Source: Notospermus geniculatus
Taxonomy: Eukaryota; Nemertea; Pilidiophora; Heteronemertea; Lineidae
NCBI GenBank assembly: GCA_002633025.1
Contig: NMRB01000099.1
Location: forward strand, 419,145 to 483,144
DNA: 64,000 nt
Direction of reading: 5' to 3'
Shown here: one piece after another, positions 12,701 through 22,309 of the stretch
Position numbering within the stretch: the stretch's first letter is position 1
Layout: each line of letters starts with the position of its first letter
The notes under the pieces: generated by a model
Told to the model about the DNA's origin: nothing
What the model saw: the letters and a program-made list of their open reading frames with translations, nothing else
The model's database searches: none
Program-made: the position numbers and the translations under genes

Positions 12701-15700
12701 GTCGTAAACTGGTAGCAGGGTTTCCTTTCTTCAGATTGTACGGCATGCAATAACGAACCAGTGATTGTACAACCCACCGACAGCAACGTGACGTATTACG
12801 ACAAACTTGGGTCAAATTTCACCGCACGTTGCCTGGTATCGTTTGGGCCAAAGTGGTGCAACGCATTCCCGGACTTTCTACGCGTCAACTGGTATAAAGC
12901 GAACAGCTCAAATCCGAAATCATGTGCACAGAAATTAATCCGCGACAGCATTCAACAAGATTTTGAGTAAGTTATCAAAAAATTGAATGTATGGGACATG
13001 CGCGGCGGCAGAGGCGCCGGGCCACCAGAAAATAATGATGAGTGCAATCTTTTTTGAGTCAGAAAATTTTGTTCAGAGGCATCACACACCGCTTTCTGAG
13101 AACCTCACGTCATTTGGTTGTATCCTCCTTAATATAATGCAGAAAAAAGTGCGAAGAGGGGAGAGTTTGTGAAGACCCATGGTGCGAGGATGCGCATCGC
13201 TGAGAAAACAACACTTTTACGCGAACTTGCCTATATATAAACTGATTTTCACCGGTTTTCAGATCCAAGGATCCTAATAACACCAAGGAATTACAATTGA
13301 TTGTAAATGATCTCATCATAACTAACATCACAGATGCCGACATTGGGAAATACTGCTGTAGGGGTTTCAATGGCGGTCAGCACACAGACAGAACCATACA
13401 GCTACAACTCGGAAAAGGTAAATACTGGTGGTGAATGGTGAAATATGATGTTGTGTCTACGCCTATACGGAAGTCATCACGGAGCCATTGAAGGGGAAGT
13501 ATGAGTTAGCGCCCTTTATTAGCCGCAAAAGGTGCTCAGCATCGGTAGAATGGCGTGAGAAAATTACGGGGGCGAAACACTGAGATCTTCTTACGGGGTG
13601 AGATTTGAATAGGGAGCGAGAACTGGTCCGATATGTATCTGGGCGTGGGGCTGGGATCGTGGAAGCTGTGTCGACAAATAATAGACTCTGTACCCAACCC
13701 GACCGACCCGGTCACATGACATACCGGCAGTTCCCTCCTGCGAGCGTGGAAGAGACTGGTTGCGCGAGACTATATCGACTACTGTTTATTGACACTCAGC
13801 CCTTTTCTTTAGTTCCAGACCTCAAGAAACCCGACAGGAAATTACAGACGGCCATGATTGCGGTCGTCCCCATTATTCTCGTCCCCATTCTGATTTTCGT
13901 CGCCCTCTGGGTCTTCCGTCTTGATATCTTGCTCTTTTTCCATGCAAAAAGTGGAAGACGTTCAGGAAAGGGTGAGCATCACGTGATTTAATGGCCTCGT
14001 CTCGCACGTCGAAGTATCCTGAAGGAATTCGCATTCCCCTTGCCACCCATGAGCGCCGTAGAGTGAGACTTTGCAGTCATGATGGGATGACACTATTGGC
14101 CGATAGCCATCGCTTTTAACAACTTTTTCAGGCAGTGGATGTTGTATGCGGTAGGCCTAAAGGCGGTGACAGACTGGCGCGTAAGCAACGCGTCATAAAG
14201 CGTTCAACCAAAATCAGGGAGGCGGTAACACGGGACGAAACACTGACAGAAGAATCTGATTGGCGGAATGCCTGCACGATGCGTCGCGTACGCGCCAGTT
14301 TGTCACCGGCTAAGGGTAGGGACACACCTAACCTTTGTTTGGGTGCAGTGCGGCGGAAAATAACAAAGGCGTTGCCGCATGCGTCAACGAATTGCGTTAG
14401 GTGTGTCCCTACGCTTAGGGTATAGGGACACACCTAATTAATGCGACGCGTGGACGCATGCGACAAAGGCTTTGTTATTTTCCGCCGCAATGCACGCGAA
14501 CAAAGCATTTGGCGCATGCGTTGCCCTGTCGCATGCGATATCGCGTTAGGGGTGTCCCTACCCTCGGGCTCTACTCCACCGCATATGTGCCGGCGTCGGC
14601 GTTCGAATCACTTTATGTTGACTCCATTGACTATTTTCACCGCAGTTTGACGCTGACGCGAAAGTGCGGTTGAAATAGTCAATGGACTCAACATAGAAGT
14701 GATTCCGACGAACGCCGACGCCGACGTTACCGCCGGCGCCGACTCCATATGTTGGTGGAAAAGGGCCCTTAATTGTGTCGGATACCAATCTCCCCTTTCA
14801 GGTACTTTTTCAAACCTGTTGGAGTATGACGTCATCCTGATTGACTCTGGATCAAACCGAGACAAGATATTCGTTGAGAAGATTCTGGACACAGAACTTC
14901 GGAAGATGCAGCAAGAGGTGTTTCTGCCACGAAGGGATCTCGATCTGGGCTGTGAGTCGGGGATGGGGTTGACGAGCAGTGTTTTTGCATAGGCCCATGG
15001 ATGAGTTTTGCGAGCAGCTATCTTCTTGCCAAACTTATTTCGTCGCCTTTGGGTCATCGCCATGGGAATTCTCTTCCAGACTGACAGATGATTGGCTCTC
15101 CATTCCCCCAGTGGGGGAAATCCCCATTACGATGACCGCTTCTGGCAAGGTGGCTGCTGAGGAACCTCATCCAGAGCAGATACGAAGGGACGTTGCCCCA
15201 CCGCGCCGGAGACCGTTATGATGTGTTTGTTGGTAATAAAGAGTATGCCGGCCTCTCAAACTTGCTTGATACTTGAGGTGTGGTAATCCTCCAATCGTAT
15301 AAGAGCAGTAGGCCTAAACATGACTTTTCTTTCTTAGATATTGACGGCGAGTACATTACGGCCATGAGAACTTCGACAAAGATTATCCTACTGTTGACCG
15401 AAGATTTCCTGCGAGAGCCACTTTGTGGACATATCCATGATTACATCATCAACGACAAACGCAACGATGACATCATCTTCATCCAACGCGGCCATATTGC
15501 CAGTGAATTATGGGAAACCGACGCAGCGATTAAGAATATCGATGTCCTGCGCACAACGGTCAAGAATGCCAAGAGAAACTGGCTCCGTCTCGGGAAGTAT
15601 TTGTATTGGAGGAAAGATTTTGAGATACAGTCGCCCCTCATTGACACCATTCCCACCATCAATTCCAAACGCGCCCACCAAATTGACTCGTTTTGGAAAC

Positions 15701-15789
15701 AGCTTCAATTGTACTTGCCATCGAAAGAGGGCGCTGTAGAGATGAGATTCGTGACTGATGATCCCAGCCCGCCACCAGATATATCGTAA
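9732..15789 (+). CDS. IL-1-receptor-like protein, copy 1 (2 Ig domains, TM, TIR)
   Basis: Eight exons join in frame: 9732-9819, 10350-10552, 12123-12228, 12735-12966, 13263-13417, 13813-13971, 14802-14951, 15338-15789. All introns are GT-AG and the product is 514 aa. Residues 1-23 are a signal peptide. Ig1 has C48, W67 and the D108-G-G-K-Y-K-C114 motif. Ig2 has C165, W185 and D236-I-G-K-Y-C-C242, with several N-x-S/T sites. The membrane span is about 274-296 and is followed by RLDILLFF, resembling the juxtamembrane of vertebrate IL-1 receptors. The TIR domain starts near Y323-D-V; box 2 reads RRDLDLG (358-364) and box 3 is F483-W484. The family binds extracellular ligand and recruits TIR adaptors. 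The box-2 Pro is absent and the usual WCxxE is L-C394-G-H-I. An intron splits the box-2 loop. The ligand is unknown. Confidence 0.88.
10149..10279. mobile_element. Foldback MITE in receptor 1 intron 1
   Basis: About 40-bp near-perfect arms start TAGGGAGTTTTCGCAAAG and contain CCCCCGAAACGCCAACGCG; the right arm is the complement, ending AAACTCTA. Unit B lacks it at this position. A truncated relative (CCCCGAAACGCCAACGGC) lies near 12368 and 25865. TA is the likely target. Confidence 0.65.
11403..11512. mobile_element. Foldback MITE, TATGCATAAAGGTGGAATA arms
   Basis: The arms TATGCATAAAGGTGGAATA and their complement enclose a second palindrome (CCAGGTATAACTT...AGGTTATACCTGG). A better-preserved copy of the family is at 43114-43225. 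No direct flanking repeat is visible here. CCAGG follows the right end. Confidence 0.6.
11745..12016. mobile_element. 272-bp element, CAGGCACGGATCC ends, TGATG duplication
   Basis: It begins CAGGCACGGATCCAGA and ends CCTGGATCCGTGCCTG. The 5-bp TGATG is repeated at 11740-11744 and 12017-12021. Runs of G and C lie just inside both ends. It is one of four elements here with CAGG...CCTG ends and 5-bp duplications, a pattern known from a subgroup of hAT transposons. Unit B has nothing comparable in this intron. No ORF. Confidence 0.8.
12559..12692. mobile_element. Foldback family with TGGGTCAT ends
   Basis: The arms GTGGGTCATAACAGAGACC and GGTCTTTATGTATATGACCCA are imperfect complements, with CATTGTGTACAAA-like inner sequence. 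The same element occurs in unit B (about 26108-26244 and 26729-26869), and a close relative is the 27672-27786 insertion. It lies in the intron before the second Ig exon. Confidence 0.5.
14161..14760. mobile_element. Cluster of nested foldback elements in receptor 1 intron 6
   Basis: At least three foldbacks lie end to end. The first (about 14161-14324) has arms AGGCGGTGACAGACTGGCGC and TAA at its borders. A second group (about 14320-14565) has arms GGGTAGGGACACACCTAA and a core GCGGCGGAAAATAACAAAG. A third (about 14585-14735) has arms GCCGGCGTCGGCGTTCG and TCCATTGACTATTT. Overlapping ORFs on both strands are by-products of the palindromes. The homologous region of unit B (28460-29850) is longer. 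Confidence 0.65.
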
Positions 15790-15856
15790 AACTTTACCAA
15801 ACATTTCCAATGGGGATCATAACTATACGGTAGAGGGCAGCACATAGTAATCAGGT

Positions 15857-17581
15857 CCTAATAGAGTTTCTCCTCGATCCTGACTGTCAGGGCCTGGTAT
15901 AGTTCACGGATAAAATGCCATAACACCAATTGTAATAGGCTTCATGCTGGTACAATAGGCCTATTATCGTAAGAGGTAAAAAGGGGTAGCAAAGTTAGAT
16001 CATCTCTGTACTGAGTAGGCGTATTAACCTTCATAATTTCTTTAAATGGGTATTTTCCAATTCAAATACTGAAAGTGAGTTTTGGTTAATGGATGTTGCC
16101 TAATCAAGGAACTGTTCAAAGAATTCTCCTGGTACTTTTGAGGGCTCAAATACAATGGATTGAATGACTGTCAGGGCTGAACAGTACGCGCTCACAGACA
16201 GGGAACAGTAACCAGTGACAGTTCCAGATCAAACATGGCACAGAGAAGACTAAAGCCTAGTTTATACTTCGACGCAAGACCATCGGCGTCCGACGCCCGA
16301 TCAAATCTGGACGCCGACTTCGCGGAATTGATTCATAGTCCAGCGTACTTTAGCGACGGCGACCCGTTATGAAATTACTCAAGTAATTACAGCCTCGCGA
16401 TTGGACGCCGACCAAATCGCACGACGGGGTCGGCGTCGAACCCAAGATCGCGCGTTGGTCGCCAGCGATGGTCGTGCGTCGAAGTATAAATTAGGCATTT
16501 GAATTCAGTGCCTTTCGATGCATAAACATGAGCCTAGTTGATCCCATGACCACAAAACTCTTCATTCATTGGTAGGTCGCCGCGATCGGACGCAGGGAGT
16601 TCAAATTGGTTGAACTCTTAAAAATCGCTCGACAAGGAGTCGTGCGTCCTGACGCCGATGGCAATCGCAGAGGAACGCTGGAGTATGAATCAACACGACT
16701 TTGTCGGCGTCCAAATTTTGGTCGTGCGTCGGACGCCGATGGTCGTGCGTCGAAGTATAAATTAGGCTTAAAGCCTAAAGCCTAGTTTATACTTCGACGC
16801 AAGACCATCGGCGTCCGACGCGCGATCAAAATCTGTATGCCGACACCATTAGGTCGGCGTCCAGATTTTGATCGCGCGTCGGACGCCGATGGTCTTGCGT
16901 CGAAGTATAAACTAGGCTATACAGATTTTGATCGTGCGTCGGACGCCGATGGTCGTGCGTCGAAGTATAAACTAGGCTTTATTCATACTTCGACGCGCGA
17001 CCATCGCCGGCGACCGACGCGCGATCTTGGGTTCGACGCCGACCCCGTCGTGCGATTTGGTCGGCGTCCGATCGCGAGGCTGTAATTACTTGAGTCATTT
17101 CATAAGGGGTCGCCGTCGCTAAAGAACGCTGGACTATGAATCCATTCCGCGAAGTCGGCGTCCAGATTTGATCGCGCGTCGGACGCCGATGGTCTTGCGT
17201 CGAAGTATAAACTAGGCTTTAGGCCTACACAGATAACTTATGGACATCTGTCCCCAGGGGAAATATCTTTTATTCAGGAGAGCCATACACCAATGCATTT
17301 AAGAGGCACTGGGGTGAGGTAAAGGAAATTGATTGGTTCACTCCAAATTTAAATGGCCAACAACGCTTCAATTAACACACAAACTAGGCCTTTCTGAGGA
17401 CATGCAATTGCATCACAATGTTGTGGTCAAACGTGGGTCTATTCCATAATGGGTAAAGGTGTCTATGCATAATAATGTCCAATTGTACCAGTACAATGCC
17501 AATTACGATAGGAGTTATGGCATATTATCCCTGAACTGTCCCCGGCCTGGACAGTCAGGATCGAGGAGAAACTCTATTAGG
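15857..17581. mobile_element. 1.7-kb foldback element inserted in receptor 1 3' region
   Basis: Long arms begin CCTAATAGAGTTTCTCCTCG (15857) and end with the exact complement at 17581; the match continues inward through CCTGACTGTC and CATAAC-containing sequence. Unit B joins the flanks directly near 31237, so this is an insertion or precise loss. Inside is a second cluster, 16253-17221. It places the receptor 1 polyadenylation signal (AATAAA, 17773-17778) nearly 2 kb from the stop codon. Confidence 0.75.
16253..17221. mobile_element. Mirror-arranged foldback cluster (CTTCGACGCAAGACCATCGG)
   Basis: Arms of the type GCCTAGTTTATACTTCGACG occur at least four times. The 16253-16497 segment reappears inverted at about 16981-17221, flanking two further copies (16498-16780 and 16781-16920). 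The GC-rich arms contain repeated GGCGTCCGACGC and GTCGGCGTCC. The 82-codon ORF at 16837-17085 is a by-product of the repeats. Confidence 0.7.
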
Positions 17582-17772
17582 CCTAGTGCATCAGAATTCA
17601 GCTGAGATAGAAAAAATATAGATCCTGATTGAGGAACCTTTAGAAGGGGCTATAGGGCCTAGACCTCACGCTTATATGAATGATTTCCAACCACTGACGG
17701 ACTTTGAATGTTCTAATAGTATGCGACTTGTAACCAGAGTGTAACATTGTACTTTTATGTAGTGGTAAGCAT

Positions 17773-17778
17773 AATAAA
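17773..17778 (+). terminator. Polyadenylation signal AATAAA, receptor 1
   Basis: AATAAA lies in a context (GGTAAGCATAATAAATGTG) identical in unit B (31451-31456), where it is 279 nt after the stop. Shared position and sequence suggest a real 3' end for both copies. Confidence 0.45.
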
Positions 17779-17905
17779 TGTGTACGGCACCCAAAAGCGT
17801 TCTATTTGCAACTCTATCAAATGCTGAGCAGACAGACAAGTGCTTGAGTTTGATCACTTACTCCATCTCCTGAGGAAGTCATGCCAGGGAATCTAACTGG
17901 TATAG

Positions 17906-19189
17906 TAGGCCGTGAGACATGCCCATTTATTTTTCACTTTCGTAGCGGAGTTCTGGTAACTAAACATTTCCTCCTGTTTTATATGAAGATGGACATGCTG
18001 AACACATTCAGCTTGTTACGACAAGACAAAACATGCACATTTCCAAGATGGCCGCCCTTTTTAGAGGGCCAAAGGGGTTAACAGTAGGGGTCAAAAATTT
18101 GATGTCTTCAAATCATATCAACATGGGTATCAAATTAAAGGTCTCAGTGAGTACAACAACATGGCATGCGTTTCATTCCCAAAAATGTACACTGCAATAA
18201 TAAAAATAATAATAAAATGTCATTTGTTAAGCGCAGGTATCCATATCGAGGAAATGTTCAAATGCGCTCCCCCTAGCTAGATTCGTAAAAGTGTCTGAAG
18301 AGGACTGTCTTGAGAAATCTCTTGAACTGAGTGGCATCTGTGTAGTCAATGTTTGAGGACTTGAAGATTCTGTTCCATAATCTTGGAGCAGCACGGGAAA
18401 ATGCTCTACCGCCGAATGTAGAGGATATAAAGGACTGTTCCGTCAGGAGGTTTTGGTCTGCAGAGCGCAGACCCCGTGTTGGCACATATGATCGGATGAG
18501 TTCACAAATCGGATCGGATGAGTTCACCCCCTTGAGGGGGGTAAAAAGGACCACAAATCCAACTTTTGACCCTTTCCCACTAGTTCCACGGGGGCTGCAG
18601 GTGGATGAAAATATTTTTTTTCAACATTGCTCTCATAGAGCTTCAAAATGATACCCGTGATGACACCCTTTGGGTAACAGTTTTCAAGATCCCGAATTTG
18701 GACCCTTTTTGGACCCTTTTTTGGAATCTCGAAAACTGTCACCCAAAGGGTGTCATCATGGGTATCATTTTGAAGCTCTATGAGAGCAATGTTGAAAAAA
18801 AATATTTTCATCCGCCTGCAGCCCCCGTGGAACTAGTGGGAAGGGGTCAAAACTCGGATTTTTGGCCCTTTTTGACCCCCTCAGGGGTTTCAGTGTACAT
18901 TTTGGGGAATGAAACGCATGTCATGTTGTTGTACTCACTGAGACCTTTAATTCGATACCCATGTTGACATGATTTGAAGACGTCAAATTTTTGACCCCTA
19001 CTGTTAATCCCTTTGGCCCCCTGAAAAGGGCGGCCATCTTGGAAATGTGCAGGTTTCGTCGTGTGGTAACAAGCTGAATGTGTTCAGCATGTCCATCTGC
19101 ATATAAAACAGGAGGAAATGTTTAGTTACCAGAACTACGCTGCAAAAATCAAGAAATAGCCATATTTTCCAGTCATGTCTCACGGCCTA
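17906..19189. mobile_element. 1.28-kb foldback element interrupted by a LINE fragment
   Basis: Left arm TAGGCCGTGAGACATG (17906) and its complement end at 19189. The arms match over several hundred bases, including CCAAGATGGCCGCCC and CAACATGGGTATC segments, and an inner palindrome spans about 18600-18830. Target is probably TA. Unit B lacks it (31581-31606 continues without interruption). The left arm is broken at 18195 by a LINE 3' end. Confidence 0.7.
18195..18533 (-). mobile_element. 5'-truncated LINE, reverse-transcriptase C-terminal end
   Basis: On the minus strand the frame from about 18530 to 18273 reads the typical tail of non-LTR retrotransposon ORF2 (YVPTRGLRSADQ ... GGRAFSRAAPRLWNRIF ... 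FKRFLKTVLF) and ends at a stop. A 3' UTR and an ATT/TTA-rich tail follow at about 18195-18215. The catalytic region is missing, as in most dead LINE copies. It sits inside one arm of the foldback at 17906-19189. Confidence 0.75.
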
Positions 19190-19244
19190 TGAGAAAATTC
19201 GGTTCATTTAATTAATCGTTAGCGGGATGAAAAAATAACGTTAA

Positions 19245-19340
19245 AGGCCCATTTCCACATGAGCGTACTACGCTGCGTGATGCGTTAAATCTTTTGTTAT
19301 TTTCCGCCGCTCTGCTTCCAAACAATGCGCGAAAATAAGA
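19245..19340. mobile_element. Partial foldback with TTGTTATTTTCCGCCGC core
   Basis: An arm containing TACGCTGCGTGATGCG is followed by the core TTTTGTTATTTTCCGCCGC and TTCCAAACAATGCGC, then the sequence diverges, so the right arm is missing. A complete relative with both arms is at about 31620-31705. Confidence 0.5.
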
Positions 19341-19440
19341 AAACTGCCCTCGTGGGCGATCCTCGTCGCCCGGATTGCACGAGTTGATTTTCTCCGGCCG
19401 TGAAAGCCCGAGACCGCAAGTCGAGGGCTTTCAGGCCGGT

Positions 19441-19660
19441 AATATTCTCACCGCGGTGGAAATATTCTCACCGCGGTGGTAATATTCTCACCACGGTGGA
19501 AATATTCTCACCGCGGTGGTAATATTTTCACCGAGGTGGAAATATTCTCACCGCGGTGGTAATATTTTCACCGAGGTGGAAATATTCTCACCGCGGTGGT
19601 AATATTATCACCGCGGTGGGAATATTATCACCGTGGTGGAAATATTTTCACTGCGGTGGG
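19441..19660. repeat. Tandem array of 11 x 20 bp, each with CACCGCGGTG
   Basis: Eleven uninterrupted 20-bp units of the form AATATTCTCACCGCGGTGGW. Most differ by one or two bases (CCGCGG to CCACGG, CCGAGG or CCGTGG; TTCTCA to TTTTCA or TTATCA). Each unit carries a 10-12 bp dyad centred on CCGCGG and an AATATT palindrome. There are no spacers, so this is not CRISPR-like. It lies between the two duplication units. Confidence 0.9.
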
Positions 19661-20380
19661 AACTTCTAAAAATTTTACAAACCTCCAAGAAAAAATTATC
19701 GAACTGAAAAAAAAATTGCAAATGTAAATATTTTTCATCAATGAGCTCTATGGGCCACCGTAGTGGACACTATTTGTCCCTTATTGTCAAGTGATGGCTA
19801 ACTGAATAAGTCTATGAAGGGTGACACTTGTAGATGAGGAAAAACTAGAAATGTTAAACCGGCTCACCCAGTGACCTGACCCGAATATTGTCATCCGGGA
19901 TTGTCATCCAGTTCAACGGCGAGTCACTCGTTCTGATCAATGACTTCCAATTTTCCAATTCTCAACACCAGGCGTGCCAGAGAAGAGTGTGGCGCAATTA
20001 CCCATATAATCGGTATCTTTGCAGTATGGGGTAAATCGACTCGAGACTCGAAACTTTACAGATTTGTTGCTCAAATTCCCCAAAGTAGGCCTAATATAAC
20101 TTTACAAAATGTATTTTCTGTATCACATGGCGCTTAGGCCTATTACAGTGTGCCTACAGCCAGTTTGATATAAAAATTGAAATCAGCGGATATCAGGAGG
20201 CAATTACCTTACTGGGTGGGGGTCAGGGCAATTTAATTAGCTTTTCCTTCTGAACTCGGAAAAGAATGCTATATTGATATAATGCCAGCATCAAGGTCCT
20301 TGAATGTATCATTGTTATCGCATATTCTATTCACTCCGAAAAAATGAGGTCAATATGAAACATACCCCTCAACCTAGAAC

Positions 20381-20650
20381 AGTGGTGTTTTCAGTGCTAA
20401 TCAGTTCCAAATCAGTGTCAGCTATTTGGTTCACTATTGGTGGTGATTGGTTCCAAATCAGTGCCATATCAGTTCTACATCAGTGGTAAATCAGTGCTGG
20501 CGAAAAATGCAAATGAGCAAATCAGTTCTAAATCAGTGTGCATTTGGTGGCAAATCAGTGTCAGTTTCAGTTCTAAATCAGTGCTCTTATTGGTGGTAAT
20601 TCAGTGCTGCTTTGGTGGCATTTCAGTGTTGTTCTGGTGGTGATTCNCAG
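20381..20650. repeat. Degenerate AATCAGTG/TCAGTTC repeat region
   Basis: Irregularly spaced repeats of AATCAGTGCT, AAATCAGTTC and TGGTGGT-type words fill about 260 bp. A single N at 20647 marks uncertain sequence at the edge. No gene. Confidence 0.6.
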
Positions 20651-22309
20651 ATAGTCAATTACATTAGTCTCGCGTAATTACATGTATTGCTGTCAAACGC
20701 CAAGGTTGAATGCAAGCAAACTTGAGCTTTGGAAAAGAACTGCCTGAGTGACACCCAAAGCCACCGACATAACCGACCTGCCCCAACCCTCCCGGCCCAA
20801 CCCCAACGTAGAGAGCTCCGTCGATGGAAAATTCAATCCACGTCATTTTTTGGCGGGAGCAAACGGGCGCTGGTAAACCAAGAAACGAAACAAAACAGAA
20901 ACGAAACGAAACAGTAATCAATCATCCTTAAAAGTAATGGATATTGGTCTGTAGCCTTCACCTTTCTGAAAAAAATGATATCCCAGCCATTGTTTTTAAA
21001 AATAGGTCACCACATGCACCAAGCCACATACCAGTACCCACACGACATTGGGACATAGGCCTACCGGTACTGCAGTGAAGCAGCAGGAGGAGGAGTACAC
21101 ACATCTGAAGGTCCAGTACAGAGTATGGGGCCTATGCCGATTACTTCGAGCTAATCTCTTTGAATCCCTCTACTCTAATGAGTGTAAGGGAGGCCTATGC
21201 ATGAGGCAAGGACACAGGACACTTTGCTCTTGACAAATATGCACTTTTTTGGGCAATTTTCATTGATATCACTCTGATTGATAATGATCATTGTTGAGGT
21301 CATATCATTTGTTGAGGGACTTTTGCGGTAATATTACTAATGCAGACATCCAACATAAAGCACAAAGAACGACACACAAAATGATAAAATACATGTACGT
21401 ATAAGTCGTCTCTGCATTTAGCAAATTTTCGACCCCAACCGGGCACTTTCTAGTAGAGATTACAGAATAGACTACCTTTAGTCTGTAATCTGTACTAGGA
21501 AGACCCCGGTTGGGGTTGAAAATTTGCAAAATTCGGAGACGAATTTGCATATTTTATCATATTAGTAATAAGGCCCTATACATATACATGTAGAGGTGTA
21601 ACTTCTTCCCAAGGGGACTGAAAAAGGTTAAGTCACTGAACTGCCTTCTCATCAACATTCAAAACAGATGAAGAGGCCGACATCAGCATGCAGGGTAGGC
21701 CCTGTAGGCTGTGCCGGTGCATGGCAGATGATCTGCCTCCAACAACGTTTTATTACTTCATGTCATAGACCTGTGGTGGTATCGCCAGTCCAACTTGAGT
21801 TGAAATTAGATTTTGTCACTCTCAAGGATAACATACGGTTGGCCTACCTGACACGCCTGAGTCGGTTCTGTGTTTGGTTTGGTTTGGTTTCTGTTTCGTT
21901 TCGTTTCTTGGTTTACAAACGCCCGGAGCGAACAGAGCGAACAACAAACACTGCAAAGAGGAATGTAGGTTCCTCGTTCCTCCACCATTCTTGAGTGTTA
22001 AAAAACCTAGCAAGTCGCATTTTGGTCAAACTTGAGTTGATACCATTTTTGGACTCACTAGGTTTCGTCTCATCTTCTAATATAAAGCATATTTCTCAAA
22101 ACTGAAAAAAAACTGACTTGCTAGGTTTTGCCACGACACTCCAGCGTTGTCCTCATTCCTTCCTTTCCGAGAACGGAACATTATTAAATAGGCCTACTTG
22201 GAAGTTGCTGTTCCGTCCGTTTTAGCAGACGTGGCCAAAGACCTGGCATTTTCATGGCCATAATGTTGGTTTGTTTCGTTAAGGTCTGAGGCGTCCCAAC
22301 GTGCCTGCA
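20650..22309. other. Noncoding, with inverted GAAACGAAAC repeats
   Basis: No gene is supported. GAAACGAAACAAAACAGAAAC at about 20880 recurs inverted near 21890 (GTTTCGTTTCGTTTCTTGG), both next to CGGGCG-like sequence, which suggests the arms of a ~1-kb foldback. A smaller foldback (CGACCCCAACCGGG arms) is at 21417-21540. Homology to unit A resumes at about 21982. Confidence 0.45.

Larger units (their letters stand above)
7225..19330 (+). repeat. Segmental tandem duplication, unit A
   Basis: Unit A starts at AGTGGACACTATTTGTCCC (7225) and ends near AAACAATGCGC (19330). The same order of sequences recurs in direct orientation at 19762-31685. It carries receptor gene 1 with its flanks. Exons differ from unit B by only a few substitutions, and introns look equally close where alignable; most of the difference is insertion or loss of foldback transposons. 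Confidence 0.8.

Noticed and set aside
14128-14433. ORFs of similar length on both strands
   Set aside because: They arise from palindromic foldback elements, which give mirror reading frames; no protein features. The same applies to 29011-29979.
18605-18967. 120-codon ORF MKIFFFNIALIELQND
   Set aside because: The same peptide appears from the opposite strand at 18524-18811 because the region is a palindrome; it is foldback DNA.
19441-19660. CRISPR array
   Set aside because: Units are contiguous with no spacers, the genome is eukaryotic and no cas-like genes are present.
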